NCBI RefSeq assembly: GCF_031456275.1 | Contig: NZ_JAVDUI010000001.1 | Location: forward strand, 1,756,965-1,820,964 | From: Falsarthrobacter nasiphocae | GTDB taxonomy: Bacteria; Actinomycetota; Actinomycetes; Actinomycetales; Micrococcaceae | Length of the DNA: 64,000 nt | Direction: 5' to 3' | Part shown: positions 9,078 through 17,797 of the stretch, piece after piece | Layout: every line of letters begins with the position of its first letter | How positions within the stretch are numbered: position 1 is the first letter of the stretch | Position numbers and translations under genes: made by a program | Notes under the pieces: model-generated | What the model saw: only the letters and a program-made list of their open reading frames with translations | Told to the model about the DNA's origin: nothing | The model's database searches: none

Positions 9078-10085
9078 ATGACTTCGGCGACCCGTACTGC
9101 CGCGTCTGGATCCTCCACCCGAACTGTGCCCGCACTCGCGAAGACTCTCTTCCGCCTTGCCCCGCGCCAGCTTCAGGACGAAGTTCAGATTGCGATCCTC
9201 GAGCTCAAGAAGAAGGGGATCGGGCTCGGCGTGGCCGCCGGTCTCTTCGTCGGGGCGCTCGTCCTGGTGACGTTCCTCGTGACGAGCCTCCTCGTCGCCA
9301 TGATCGCGGGCATTGCCGGTGCGGGCCGCATCGCCATCACGGCCCTCATTGTGGCCGGCGCGTTCCTCGTCATCGCCGCGATTCTCGCGCTCGTGGGCCT
9401 GTCCCGCCTGAAGAAGAACCTCCCGCTCAAGCCGAACCGCGCCATCCGCGGCATCAAGCACGATATCGGCGTTCTCAAGGAAGGCCGCCGCTTCGACGAG
9501 CGCAGCCTTGTGGACACGCGCACGAAGGAGCAGCGTGAGGCTGACGCCAAGCGTGCCGCCGAGGAGCGCGAAGCCAAGAAGCGCCAGCAGAAGATCGACC
9601 AGGGCATTGACCCGGATGCCAAGCCGCTCACCCTTGAGCAGCTGCTCAGCCTGACCTCGCAGCGCCGCCAGAACATCGCTGGCACCCGAGACGAGCTCGT
9701 CGAGGAACTGCCCATCGAGGATCCCGCCGCCCCGAAGCAGGCTGGCGCCGCGCGCCGCTCGCCCAAGACGGACGCCGCCCAGGCGGTTCGCTCCTTCCAG
9801 AAGAGCGCCTCCCGCAAGCTGGGTGAGGCCAAGCTCAACGCCGAGACCCGCCTCGAGCAGGCCAAGGCCGTCGCTGCGGAGAAGATCGAGGCTCGCTCGA
9901 ACCACACGTCCACGGCCGCCGTGGGTGTGCATGGGGCGCACGCACCGAGCCGGCCGGCTCGCGTCGCGGGACAGGGTGAGTCCCTCGCCGACCGCCTTGC
10001 TGAGCGCAAGGGCGCCGTCGCCGCCGCCGGTGCCTCGCTCAGCGTGTTCGCGGTTCTCGCGAGCAAGCTCGGCCGTCGCAAGTAG
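9078..10085 (+). CDS. Holin-X-like two-helix membrane protein with basic coiled tail
   Basis: A 335-residue protein. Two adjacent membrane helices (about residues 48-75 and 82-110) follow a short N-terminus. The segment RLAPRQLQDEVQIAILELKKKGIG before the helices is typical of the actinobacterial Holin-X / phage holin superfamily III. These are chromosomal housekeeping proteins despite the name. The C-terminal 200 residues are highly charged, Ala/Lys/Glu/Arg-rich and probably disordered or coiled. Function is unknown and there is no prophage context. GAAAGG precedes the ATG. A perfect 15-bp terminator hairpin follows. Confidence 0.75.
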   Translation: MTSATRTAASGSSTRTVPALAKTLFRLAPRQLQDEVQIAILELKKKGIGLGVAAGLFVGALVLVTFLVTSLLVAMIAGIAGAGRIAITALIVAGAFLVIAAILALVGLSRLKKNLPLKPNRAIRGIKHDIGVLKEGRRFDERSLVDTRTKEQREADAKRAAEEREAKKRQQKIDQGIDPDAKPLTLEQLLSLTSQRRQNIAGTRDELVEELPIEDPAAPKQAGAARRSPKTDAAQAVRSFQKSASRKLGEAKLNAETRLEQAKAVAAEKIEARSNHTSTAAVGVHGAHAPSRPARVAGQGESLADRLAERKGAVAAAGASLSVFAVLASKLGRRK

Positions 10086-10121
10086 CGGTCTCGCGCAGCC
10101 TCGCGCGCGTGGATGACCACT

Positions 10122-10155
10122 GAAGCGGCCCGGACAGGAGTGTCCGGGCCGCTTC
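10122..10155 (+). terminator. Intrinsic terminator
   Basis: Perfect 15-bp stem (10122-10136 with 10141-10155) and a GGAG tetraloop, 36 nt after the Holin-X-like stop codon. Confidence 0.85.
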
Positions 10156-10229
10156 TGCGTTCCCAGGGAGCGTGCGAGGGGCTCGTTTAGAATGATGTCC
10201 ACGACTGACCGCCACGAGGAAATGATTCT

Positions 10230-11240
10230 GTGAACTTCCCGCTCGCCATTGCCTGCGCGCTGCTTTCCTCGGTGTGCCTCGCCTGGGGAGCGGAGCGGCA
10301 GGGCGGGGCCGTGCGCAAGGATCACCACGCAGGCGTCGGGCTCTCTGCCCTGGGCTCTCTCTTCAGGCATCCTCGGTGGCTCTTCGGCCTGGGTCTCATG
10401 GCCGTGGGCACGGTCCTCAACGTCATCGCGCTCGCGCTGGCGCCGATCACCGTGGTCCAGCCCATTGGCGCCCTGGCTCTCGTCATGACCGCCGTCCTCA
10501 ACGCCCGGGCCACGTCGGCTCGGCTTGGCCCGCGGATGCTCGCCGCGATCGGGGCATGCCTGGTGGGCAGCGCAGCGTTCGTGATCCTGGGGCTGCGGGT
10601 GCGGAACGAGGCGGCGGGAATCGGCCATGCGGAGACCGTCGTCGTCCTCATCCTCACCTGGGCGGCCATCGCCGTGTGTGCGGCGCTGGTGGCCTTCGGG
10701 GCCCGCCGTCTGCCGGCGTTCGCCTGCGTCGTCGTTTCTGGTGTCCTCTACGGACTCGTGGCGGTGCAGGTGAAGGTGCTGGCGACGAGCGTCATGGGGC
10801 TCGACGGACTCAGCCCGGATCGCTTGTGGGGCTGGCTCACCGAGGATCTCCGCTGGGCGGTCCTCGCGGGGGTCGTCGTCGCGGCGGTCCTCGGCGGCTG
10901 GTTCGTTCAGAAGGCCTACGCCTCGGGGCCGCCGGACCTCGTCATCGCTGGTTTGACGGTGATCGACCCCTTCGTGGGCGTCGCCGTGGGCATCGCCGTG
11001 TTCCACGAGCTCCGCCCCGATGTGCCGCCCGCCGCGGCCATGGGCATGGCGCTGGCGGCGGTCGTGGCCATGCTCGGGGTCATCACGTTGGCCCGGCACC
11101 ACCCCGATGTAGACGGCAGCAAGGCCTCCCATCGCCGCCCCGAACTCTTGTCCGACGACGTGGCCGCCACGTCGCTGCCATCCGACGACGTGACACGCAC
11201 GTCCACGCCAGACGCAAGGAGCACTCGTGCACACCTCTGA
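10230..11240 (+). CDS. DMT superfamily transporter (NIPA/EamA-like)
   Basis: A 336-residue membrane protein with about nine to ten hydrophobic helices arranged as two internal repeats. Examples are ALAPITVVQPIGALALVMTA in the first half and ASGPPDLVIAGLTVIDPFVG in the second. This is the drug/metabolite transporter pattern; the substrate is unknown. The last 35 residues are hydrophilic. A TAGAAT hexamer at 10189-10194 is a plausible -10 with a 35-nt leader, and GAGGAAATG is the ribosome site before the GTG start. The gene overlaps the downstream glycosyltransferase by 14 bp, so the two are probably co-transcribed. Confidence 0.8.
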   Translation: MNFPLAIACALLSSVCLAWGAERQGGAVRKDHHAGVGLSALGSLFRHPRWLFGLGLMAVGTVLNVIALALAPITVVQPIGALALVMTAVLNARATSARLGPRMLAAIGACLVGSAAFVILGLRVRNEAAGIGHAETVVVLILTWAAIAVCAALVAFGARRLPAFACVVVSGVLYGLVAVQVKVLATSVMGLDGLSPDRLWGWLTEDLRWAVLAGVVVAAVLGGWFVQKAYASGPPDLVIAGLTVIDPFVGVAVGIAVFHELRPDVPPAAAMGMALAAVVAMLGVITLARHHPDVDGSKASHRRPELLSDDVAATSLPSDDVTRTSTPDARSTRAHL

Positions 11241-12411
11241 CCACGTGGCCCCCGAAGGTGGGCGACCGCTCAGGATCCTCATCGCCGCCGAGACGTACCC
11301 GCCGAACATCAACGGCGCGGCGCAGTTCTGCTATCGGCTGGCCAAGGGCATGACCGCTCGGGGGCACGAGGTGCGAGTGGTGACGCCTCGGGCCAGCGCG
11401 GGTGGGCCGCTCATCGAGCGTCGCCCGGAGGCCGTGGTCTACAGCGTCCCGTCCCATGCGGCGGCCACTTTCAAGGAGTTCCGCATCAGCATGTGGTGGG
11501 ACGCCAAGGCGGGAGTCGCCTCGCTCCTGGACGACTTCCAGCCGGACGTCGTCCATTCACAGTCCCAGTACTTCGTGTGCGAGATGGCGGTGCGGGAGGC
11601 GCGCAAGCGAGGGATTCGCGTGGTGACCACCAACCACACGATGCCGGAGAACCTCTACCCCCACTTCCCGTTCCCGGAGTGGCTGAAGCGAGCGAGCGGC
11701 TGGATCCTGTGGCGGCACGCGGAGTTCATCCTCTCCAAGTCGGATGTCCTCACGGTGCCTACGCCCCTGGCTGCCCAGACGCACGAGCGCCTGACGCGCC
11801 TGCGCGGCATCCTGCCGATCTCCAATGGCATCGAGACGAGCGACTACGCGGCCCGGCCGGGGGACTCCGAGCCCGCACCCGGAACGCGCGAGATCCTCTT
11901 CACGGGCCGGCTCGCGGGGGAGAAGCATCTGGATCTCCTCATTCGGGCGTTCGAGAAGTTGTCCCACCCGGGTGCCCGCCTCGTCATCGCCGGGACGGGC
12001 GAGCTCGAAGCGGCGCTGCGCCAGCAGGCCGCCGAGTCCAGCGCGGCGGATCGCATCGAGTTCCTCGGCTACGTGTCGGAGGAGGACCTGCGCCGTGCCT
12101 ACCGCCGCGCAGCGCTCTTCGTCATGCCCGGAACGGCCGAGCTCCAGTCCTTGGCTACGCTCGAGGCGATGAGCGCCTCGACCCCCGTTGTCGCTGCGGA
12201 TGCCATGGCCCTGCCCCATCTCGTGGACGAGGGGGCCAATGGCTGGCTCTTCCAGCCGGGGGATGTTGATGACCTCGCCGAGAAGATGGCTCGCGTGCTG
12301 TCCCTGGACGACGACGCCCTGGCTGCGTTCGGCCGCCGCAGCCTCGAGATGGCCGAGGCCCATAGTCTCCATGCCACGCTGGACGCGTTCGAACGCCTGT
12401 ACCGGGGGTAG
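11227..12411 (+). CDS. GT4 family glycosyltransferase (PimB/MgtA-like)
   Basis: A 394-residue two-domain GT-B enzyme. The N-terminal acceptor domain has AAETYPPNINGAAQ and RLAKGMTARGHEVRVVTPRA. The C-terminal sugar-nucleotide domain has TGRLAGEKHLDLLIRAF and the GT4 motif GTAELQSLATLEAMSASTPV (E-x7-E region). These features match actinobacterial mannosyl- or glucosyltransferases acting on lipid acceptors such as phosphatidylinositol mannoside or diacylglycerol. The exact donor and acceptor are inferred only. AAGGAG lies 5 nt before the GTG start. The start lies within the 3' end of the DMT transporter gene. Confidence 0.85.
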   Translation: MHTSDHVAPEGGRPLRILIAAETYPPNINGAAQFCYRLAKGMTARGHEVRVVTPRASAGGPLIERRPEAVVYSVPSHAAATFKEFRISMWWDAKAGVASLLDDFQPDVVHSQSQYFVCEMAVREARKRGIRVVTTNHTMPENLYPHFPFPEWLKRASGWILWRHAEFILSKSDVLTVPTPLAAQTHERLTRLRGILPISNGIETSDYAARPGDSEPAPGTREILFTGRLAGEKHLDLLIRAFEKLSHPGARLVIAGTGELEAALRQQAAESSAADRIEFLGYVSEEDLRRAYRRAALFVMPGTAELQSLATLEAMSASTPVVAADAMALPHLVDEGANGWLFQPGDVDDLAEKMARVLSLDDDALAAFGRRSLEMAEAHSLHATLDAFERLYRG

Positions 12412-12642
12412 CAGCGGCGGACGAGTAGGCCGTTGGGACTCAACCGTTCACTGGGAGTTCTGCCGGGCCGCGCGGAACGCTCATGCTCTGGGCCGTGCTG
12501 AGCGCTCATGCTCGGAGCCCCGCTGAGCGCTCACGCGCCGTGGACTCACGACTTACTCGCCACTTTGCCGCGCATCTATGCGTGTCTAGCACCATTGGCC
12601 CCGGTGGCGACCCGGGAAAATCGCCGGAATCTCGCGGTTCTG
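12412..12642. other. Intergenic region with 25-bp tandem repeat
   Basis: No gene is supported. It contains two and a half copies of a 25-bp repeat (12478-12502, 12503-12527, partial from 12528) beginning CGCTCATGCTC and ending GCTGAG. A short open frame running through here into the tRNA is an artefact of translating the tRNA complement. Confidence 0.6.
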
Positions 12643-12716
12643 TAGGGCGGGTGGGGCTTGAACCCACGACCAAAGGATTATGAGTCCTCTGCTCTGACCG
12701 ACTGAGCTACCGCCCC
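12643..12716 (-). tRNA. tRNA with CAU anticodon, probably elongator tRNA-Met
   Basis: Read on the minus strand the sequence folds as a cloverleaf. The 7-bp acceptor (GGGGCGG with CCGCCCT, including one G-U pair) is followed by a GCTC/GAGC D stem, an anticodon stem GAGGA/TCCTT with loop CTCATAA, and a T arm GTGGG-TTCAAGC-CCCAC. The discriminator is A and CCA is not encoded. It lacks the three G-C pairs of the initiator anticodon stem. CAU is also the anticodon of tRNA-Ile2 before lysidine modification, so that identity is possible but less likely. Confidence 0.85.
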
Positions 12717-12932
12717 CTGCGCGTTCCGCTGCCTCGGTCTCGGCTGTCTTGCTCGGGCCGGGCGGGGCTGACGCGCACGTGCTCATCTTATCCCGGGTCG
12801 AGGGGTAGGATCGGAAAAGAACGTGCGGTGGGTCACATGCGCGTGGAGAGGCTGCGCGAGCCTCCACGTCGCGCCCGCCAGTGCACCTGAGGGTTGACCC
12901 TGCCGCCGTGACCATCCACGAAAGGACCTGAC

Positions 12933-14117
12933 ATGCAGCCCGAAGACTTTTCCTCGCTTGCCAGCGAGCACGGAGACTTCTACGGATTCGAGTCCCTCCT
13001 GACCGGCGAGGAGAAGGAGGCATTCCTCGCGGTGCGCGAGTGGCTGGAGACGCGCCTTCGTCCTGTGGCCGTGCAGAACTGGGTGGATGCGACCTTCCCG
13101 TCGGAGCTCATTGAGGAGTTCGCCGAGCTGGACATCATTTCGCCCGTCCGCCGCAAGGGCTGGTCCAATGTCTTCGCGGGCCTGGTCCACGCTGAGTTGA
13201 ACCGCGTGGATGCGTCATTCGCCACGTTCCTCGGCGTCCATGACGGCCTGTTCACGGGCACCATCGAGGCCTTGGCCTCTGAGGAGCAGAAGGCAGAGTG
13301 GCTGCCTGCGATCTACGCGTTCCGGGAGATTGGCGCGTTCGGCCTCACAGAGCCGCTCGCGGGCTCGGACGTGGCGGGCGGCCTGCAGACGACGGCGCGC
13401 CGCGAGGGCGACTCGTGGGTGCTCAATGGCGCCAAGAGGTGGATCGGCAACGCGACATGGAGCGACTGGGTGGTCATCTTCGCGAAGGACGCCGACGAGG
13501 GCGGTGTCAAGGCATTCTTGGTCGACACGTCCTCGGAGGGGTATTCGGCGCAGAAGATTGAGAACAAGATCTCTCTTAGGACGGTTCAGAACGCCGACAT
13601 CCAGCTCAAGGATGTCGTGGTCCCCGAATCCCGCCGCCTGGCGAACTGCTCGACCTTCAAGGACGTCAACAAGGTCCTTCGCGTCACGCGTCTCGCGGTG
13701 GCGTGGCAGGCCGTGGGGCTCCAGCGTGCCGCGTTCGACCTCGCCCGGTCGTATGCCGTGGAGCGCACCCAGTTCGGTCGGCCGCTTGCGTCGTTCCAGA
13801 TGATCCAGGAGCAGCTGGTGCAGATGCTCGGCAATCTGACGGCCTCGACGGCGATGATGATGCGCCTCTCCCAGATCGAGGACGAGGGTGTCGCCAAGGA
13901 CGAGCAGTCGGCGCTGGCGAAGGCGTTCACGACGGCGCGCATGCGGGAGACCGTGGCGATGGGCCGCTCGATCTTCGGTGGAAACGGGATTGTCGCCGAC
14001 TACGAGATCGCCAAGGTGTTCGCGGATGCGGAGGCGATCTACACGTTCGAGGGCACGCACGAGGTCAACACTCTTGTGACGGGGCGCGCGATCACCGGCG
14101 TCTCGGCGATCGTCTAG
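12933..14117 (+). CDS. Acyl-CoA dehydrogenase family protein
   Basis: A 394-residue FAD enzyme with all three acyl-CoA dehydrogenase domains. FAD-binding motifs are AFGLTEPLAGSDVAGG (about residues 137-152) and RTQFGRPLASFQMIQ. The catalytic-base region is YTFEGTHEVNTLVTGRAITG near residue 371. The overall pattern, with a Glu in the EGTH segment, resembles glutaryl-CoA dehydrogenase and plant ACX4-type enzymes more than medium-chain enzymes. The substrate is unproven. GAAAGGA precedes the ATG. The minus-strand M23 reading frame runs antisense through 13215-14117 of this gene. Confidence 0.87.
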   Translation: MQPEDFSSLASEHGDFYGFESLLTGEEKEAFLAVREWLETRLRPVAVQNWVDATFPSELIEEFAELDIISPVRRKGWSNVFAGLVHAELNRVDASFATFLGVHDGLFTGTIEALASEEQKAEWLPAIYAFREIGAFGLTEPLAGSDVAGGLQTTARREGDSWVLNGAKRWIGNATWSDWVVIFAKDADEGGVKAFLVDTSSEGYSAQKIENKISLRTVQNADIQLKDVVVPESRRLANCSTFKDVNKVLRVTRLAVAWQAVGLQRAAFDLARSYAVERTQFGRPLASFQMIQEQLVQMLGNLTASTAMMMRLSQIEDEGVAKDEQSALAKAFTTARMRETVAMGRSIFGGNGIVADYEIAKVFADAEAIYTFEGTHEVNTLVTGRAITGVSAIV

Positions 14118-14786
14118 CGGCTCGGGCTCTCTGAGGCCCAGCCCCGCGTGCCGGCCCCGGGCGGTTCCCGGAGCATCGGATCTCGGAGAGAGAGCCGTGT
14201 TGCCCTGCCGGGGCCGGAGCACTGAGGGGCGGGAGTCCTCGCCGATGAGCGCCAGTGGGTCCGTGTAGTCGCCATTGCGGCGCACGCCCCAGTGGATGCC
14301 GACTTCCCGCCCGTGGGCGAGCCCGTCCACGCGTCCGATCACCTCTCCCTGCCTGACGCGCTGTCCCCGGCGGGTCTCGCTCGCCACGGGCTCGAACGCC
14401 GAGACGAGCCCCTGGCCGTGATCGACGACGACGACGGGCCGCCCGGCCACCATCCCGCGAAACGTCACCGTGCCAGCTGCGGGGGAGCGCACCGCTACGT
14501 GGGGCCTTGCGGGCAGATCGACCCCGCGATGGCCTGCGAGCCAGCGCTCCTTCGGCGGGCGGAATGCGCGCAGCCGCCCGGCCCCGCCCGCCCCGTGGCG
14601 GGGAACAGGCCGCACCCATGCGGGGGGACGAGCCGACCGGGCTTGCGCGCTGGTCGCAGAGCCCTCCTGGCGGCGCGTGCTCTCAGGCGGGCGCGCGGCC
14701 GACCCCGGCGGGGTGAAGACGGCCAGACCGGCCGCCACCAGGCCGGCGGTGAGTCGGTGGAGCCAGGTGCGGCGTCGAGCATTCAT
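13215..14786 (-). CDS. M23 (LytM)-like cell-wall protein with antisense 3' extension
   Basis: The first 185 residues are a recognisable gene. A signal peptide ends near residue 30. An M23-type domain has GHRGVD (H86, D90), SPAAGTVTFRG, VVVDHGQGLVSAFEPV and GIHWGVRRNGDYTDPLALI (H165). The first His of the usual HxH pair is replaced by Gly, a pattern seen in actinobacterial proteins thought to have lost or altered peptidase activity. From about residue 223 the frame runs antisense to the acyl-CoA dehydrogenase for 903 bp before a stop, which is not credible as protein. A single-base shift near 14200 would give a natural stop around 14118. The true 3' end is therefore uncertain. Confidence 0.6.
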   Translation of the reverse strand: MNARRRTWLHRLTAGLVAAGLAVFTPPGSAARPPESTRRQEGSATSAQARSARPPAWVRPVPRHGAGGAGRLRAFRPPKERWLAGHRGVDLPARPHVAVRSPAAGTVTFRGMVAGRPVVVVDHGQGLVSAFEPVASETRRGQRVRQGEVIGRVDGLAHGREVGIHWGVRRNGDYTDPLALIGEDSRPSVLRPRQGNTALSPRSDAPGTARGRHAGLGLREPEPLDDRRDAGDRAPRHKSVDLVRALERVDRLRIREHLGDLVVGDNPVSTEDRAAHRHGLPHARRRERLRQRRLLVLGDTLVLDLGEAHHHRRRGRQIAEHLHQLLLDHLERRKRPTELGALHGIRPGEVERGTLEPHGLPRHRETRDAKDLVDVLEGRAVRQAAGFGDHDILELDVGVLNRPKRDLVLNLLRRIPLRGRVDQECLDTALVGVLREDDHPVAPCRVADPPLGAIEHPRVALAARRRLQAARHVRARERLCEAERANLPERVDRRQPLCLLLLRGQGLDGAREQAVMDAEERGE

Positions 14787-15105
14787 GAGGACATGGTGAT
14801 CCGAACAGGGAACGGCGCGTGCCCGGCAGCCTCACTACGTGGATAACTCCCGCTGCGTCCGCGCCATGTATCATTGATGGAGCAGCGCGTTCAACGCGCT
14901 GACTTCGCGTGGCCTCTTCTATCTTTTGAGATTCCTCGTCGGCAACGGTCCGGGCTCGCCCGGCTGCCGCGAGGCGCCTGAAGGCGGAAGACCACCAGGG
15001 CCGGACCCACCCGGGGCCGGCGTGAACCGTGAACATCAATGGACAAGGGCCCGGCGCCACTTCTTTGCACCCGGGGTCCTACCCTTGTCTGGAAGGAGTG
15101 ACGAC
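14787..15105. promoter_or_regulatory. Divergent promoter region and rpsB leader
   Basis: 319 nt between the M23-like gene and rpsB, with no gene. A TATCAT hexamer (14869-14874) is a candidate -10. A 19-bp perfect dyad, CAGCGCGTT-C-AACGCGCTG, lies at 14883-14901. A 5-bp hairpin follows at 14950-14963 and further GC-rich inverted segments lie up to 15030. The rpsB transcript probably has a structured leader of about 200 nt. A role in autoregulation is inference. Confidence 0.4.
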
Positions 15106-15951
15106 ATGCCCGTCGTTACCATGCGTCAGATGCTCGACTCCGGCGTCCACTTCGGACACCAGACCCGCCGCTGGAACCCGAAGATGAAGCGCTTCATCTT
15201 CACCGAGCGCAACGGCATCTACATCATCGACCTGCAGCAGTCCCTCTCCTATGTGGACCGCGCCTATGACTTCGTCAAGCAGACCGTTGCCCACGGCGGC
15301 ACGGTCCTCTTCGTCGGCACCAAGAAGCAGGCCCAGGAGGCCATCGCCGAGCAGGCCAACCGCGTCGGCCAGCCCTACGTGAACCACCGCTGGCTCGGCG
15401 GCATGCTCACGAACTTCCAGACGGTCTCCAAGCGCGTCCAGCGCATGAAGGAGCTCGAGGAGATCGACTTCGACGACGTCGCGGGCTCCGGCCACACGAA
15501 GAAGGAGCTCCTCCTTCTGAAGCGCGAGCTCACGAAGCTCCAGTCGAACCTCGGTGGCATCCGCAACCTCACGAAGTCGCCGTCCGCGATCTGGGTTGTC
15601 GACACCAAGAAGGAGCACCTCGCCATCGACGAGGCGCAGAAGCTCGGCATCCCCGTTGTCGCCATCCTCGACACGAACTGCGACCCGGACGAGGTCACCT
15701 ACCCGATCCCGGGCAACGACGACGCGATCCGCTCCGTCAACCTCCTGACGCGCGTCATCGCTGACGCCGTCGCCGAGGGCCTCATGATCCGCAACGGCGG
15801 CTCCAAGGATGCCCCCGCGGAGCCCATGGCCGAGTGGGAGCGCGAGCTTCTCGCTCAGGGCGAGTCCGCCTCCACCGAGTCCGCTGCCGCAGAGGCCCCC
15901 GCAGCAGAGGCGTCGGCCGCCGCTGAGGCGCCCGCTGCCGAGGCCAAGTAG
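15106..15951 (+). CDS. rpsB: 30S ribosomal protein S2
   Basis: A 281-residue S2 protein. The signatures [30 protein letters not shown] and [21 protein letters not shown] are all present. It sits on the head of the 30S subunit and is needed for binding of S1-type functions and start-site selection. The C-terminal 35 residues are an Ala/Glu-rich tail common in actinobacteria. The start at 15106 follows GGAAGGAGTG; an upstream in-frame extension is not part of the protein. It forms the usual pair with tsf 42 nt downstream. Confidence 0.97.
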   Translation: MPVVTMRQMLDSGVHFGHQTRRWNPKMKRFIFTERNGIYIIDLQQSLSYVDRAYDFVKQTVAHGGTVLFVGTKKQAQEAIAEQANRVGQPYVNHRWLGGMLTNFQTVSKRVQRMKELEEIDFDDVAGSGHTKKELLLLKRELTKLQSNLGGIRNLTKSPSAIWVVDTKKEHLAIDEAQKLGIPVVAILDTNCDPDEVTYPIPGNDDAIRSVNLLTRVIADAVAEGLMIRNGGSKDAPAEPMAEWERELLAQGESASTESAAAEAPAAEASAAAEAPAAEAK

Positions 15952-15993
15952 CACCGGTCCTCCCGATTCACGACAGGACAAGAAGGGATTCAC

Positions 15994-16830
15994 ATGCCGA
16001 ACTACACTGCTGCTGACATCAAGGCGCTCCGCGAGCGCACTGGTGCGGGAATGATGGACGTCAAGAAGGCTCTCGACGAGGCCAACGGCGACGCCGACAA
16101 GGCCGTTGAGATCATTCGCGTCAAGGGCCTCAAGGGCGCCACGAAGCGCGAGGGCCGCTCGACCGCCGAGGGCCTCGTGGCCGCTCGCGTCGAGAACGGC
16201 GCCGGTTACATGATCGAGGTCAACTGCGAGACCGACTTCGTTGCGAAGTCCGCCAAGTTCGTTGAGCTTGCCGACAAGGTTCTCTCGGCCGCCGTCGCCA
16301 ACGACGTTGCTGATCTCGAGTCGCTCCTCGCCGTCGAGGTCGAGGGCAAGAAGCTCTCCGACGTCGTCGTCGAAGAGGGCGCCGTCCTCGGCGAGAAGGT
16401 TGTCGTCCGCCGCATCGCCCGCGTTCAGGGCGCCACGGTTGACGCCTACCTCCACAAGACGTCCAAGGACCTCCCCGCTCAGGTTGGCGTCCTCATGGCC
16501 GTCGACGGCACGGGCGAGCAGGCTCAGGCCGTTGCCCACGACGTCGCTGTCCACACCGCCGCTCTGGCCCCGACCTACCTCTCCCGTGACGAAGTTCCGG
16601 CCGAGACGGTCGAGAACGAGCGCCGCATCGCTGACGAGACGGCTCGCGCCGAGGGCAAGCCCGAGGCCGCGCTGACGAAGATCGTTGAAGGCCGCCTCAC
16701 GGGCTTCTTCAAGGAGATCGTCCTCGTCGACCAGGCGTTCGCCAAGGACGCCAAGCAGACGGTGGGCAAGGTCTTCGAGGCCGCTGGCGTCAAGCCTGTC
16801 GCCTTCGCTCGCTTCCGCGTCGGAGCCTAA
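15994..16830 (+). CDS. tsf: Elongation factor Ts
   Basis: A 278-residue guanine nucleotide exchange factor for EF-Tu. The N-terminal UBA-like motif (ADIKALRERTGAGMMDVKKA), the EF-Tu-contacting segment CETDFVAKS (about residues 75-83) and the core domain ending FARFRVGA are intact. It has a GAAGGG ribosome site, lies in the same transcript as rpsB and is followed by a strong terminator. Confidence 0.97.
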   Translation: MPNYTAADIKALRERTGAGMMDVKKALDEANGDADKAVEIIRVKGLKGATKREGRSTAEGLVAARVENGAGYMIEVNCETDFVAKSAKFVELADKVLSAAVANDVADLESLLAVEVEGKKLSDVVVEEGAVLGEKVVVRRIARVQGATVDAYLHKTSKDLPAQVGVLMAVDGTGEQAQAVAHDVAVHTAALAPTYLSRDEVPAETVENERRIADETARAEGKPEAALTKIVEGRLTGFFKEIVLVDQAFAKDAKQTVGKVFEAAGVKPVAFARFRVGA

Positions 16831-16879
16831 CTCTCTGTGGCGTGAGCCTGCCGTCGACGCAGGCGCAGCGCACGGTCGC

Positions 16880-16911
16880 AAGGCCGGTCACCCGCGAGGG
16901 TGACCGGCCTT
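16880..16911 (+). terminator. Intrinsic terminator after rpsB-tsf
   Basis: Perfect 14-bp stem (16880-16893 with 16898-16911), GCGA loop, 49 nt after the tsf stop. Confidence 0.85.
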
Positions 16912-17006
16912 CGTCGTCCGCTAGAGTGGATTCACGGTACCGAGTTCCAGGACCGCGCCGGCCATGAGCGTCTGAGCGCCGTCCCCACATCATGAGGAGA
17001 GCGTCC

Positions 17007-17732
17007 GTGGCGAACCCCCAGACGACACAGCATCGTCGCCGAGTCCTGTTGAAGCTGTCGGGCGAGGTGTTCGGCGCCGGCAAGCTCGGCGTGGACACCG
17101 CGACGATCAAGGGGATTGCTCGCCAGATTGCAGACACGGTCGGCGAGGTCGAAGTCGCAGTCGTCGTCGGTGGAGGCAACTTCTTCCGAGGGGCCGAGCT
17201 CAGCCAGTCAGGCATGGACCGCTCCCGCGCTGACTACATGGGCATGCTGGGGACGGTCATGAACTGCCTTGCCCTCCAGGACTTCCTTGAGCAGGCCGGG
17301 GTGGACACGCGCGTTCAGTCTGCCATCACGATGGGCCAGGTCGCCGAAGCGTACATTCCCCGCCGTGCCATCCGGCACATGGAGAAGGGCCGCGTCGTCA
17401 TCTTCGGAGCGGGAGCGGGTCTGCCGTACTTCTCCACGGACACGGTGGCCGCCCAGCGCGCGCTCGAGGTGCACGCTGATGAGGTCCTCATGGCCAAGAG
17501 CGGTGTGGACGGCGTGTACACCGCAGACCCCCATAAGGACCCGACAGCGGTGAAGCTTGACGCCCTGACGTATGACGAGGCGCTCCAGCGTGACATCCGC
17601 GTCATGGATCAGACGGCTTTCGCCTTGTGCAAGGACAACCGCCTCGCGATGCGCGTCTTCGGCATGGAGGGGGAGGGCAACGTCACGAAGGCCATCCTCG
17701 GTGAGAACATCGGAACCTCCGTGACTGTCTGA
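17007..17732 (+). CDS. pyrH: UMP kinase
   Basis: A 241-residue amino acid kinase fold protein that phosphorylates UMP to UDP. Motifs are [21 protein letters not shown] and the nucleotide-binding [14 protein letters not shown], then [13 protein letters not shown]. The GTG at 17007 is chosen because GAGGAG lies 6 nt upstream; an ATG at 16992 overlaps that ribosome site. TAGAGT at 16922-16927 is a candidate -10. It is followed by frr in the standard order. Confidence 0.95.
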   Translation: MANPQTTQHRRRVLLKLSGEVFGAGKLGVDTATIKGIARQIADTVGEVEVAVVVGGGNFFRGAELSQSGMDRSRADYMGMLGTVMNCLALQDFLEQAGVDTRVQSAITMGQVAEAYIPRRAIRHMEKGRVVIFGAGAGLPYFSTDTVAAQRALEVHADEVLMAKSGVDGVYTADPHKDPTAVKLDALTYDEALQRDIRVMDQTAFALCKDNRLAMRVFGMEGEGNVTKAILGENIGTSVTV

Positions 17733-17797
17733 CCGTCTTCCACACACACTTTCTCGGGGCCGGCTGGCCCCGCCCACCTTCGAGCGAGGAGCACCCA

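Noticed and set aside
9078-10085. Prophage remnant suggested by holin similarity
   Set aside because: Holin-X-like proteins are ordinary chromosomal genes in actinobacteria. No other phage gene lies nearby.
8907-11312. Minus-strand open frame of 801 codons
   Set aside because: Spans antisense the sugar porter end, the Holin-X-like gene and the DMT gene; no motif and no plausible start signals.
12483-12683. Short plus-strand open frame ending GLEPTTKGL
   Set aside because: The C-terminus is the translation of the tRNA complement, a well-known false protein. The rest crosses the 25-bp repeat.
12643-12716. tRNA-Ile2 or initiator tRNA identity
   Set aside because: The initiator lacks support because the three G-C pairs below the anticodon loop are absent. 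Ile2 cannot be excluded, but overall sequence fits elongator Met better.
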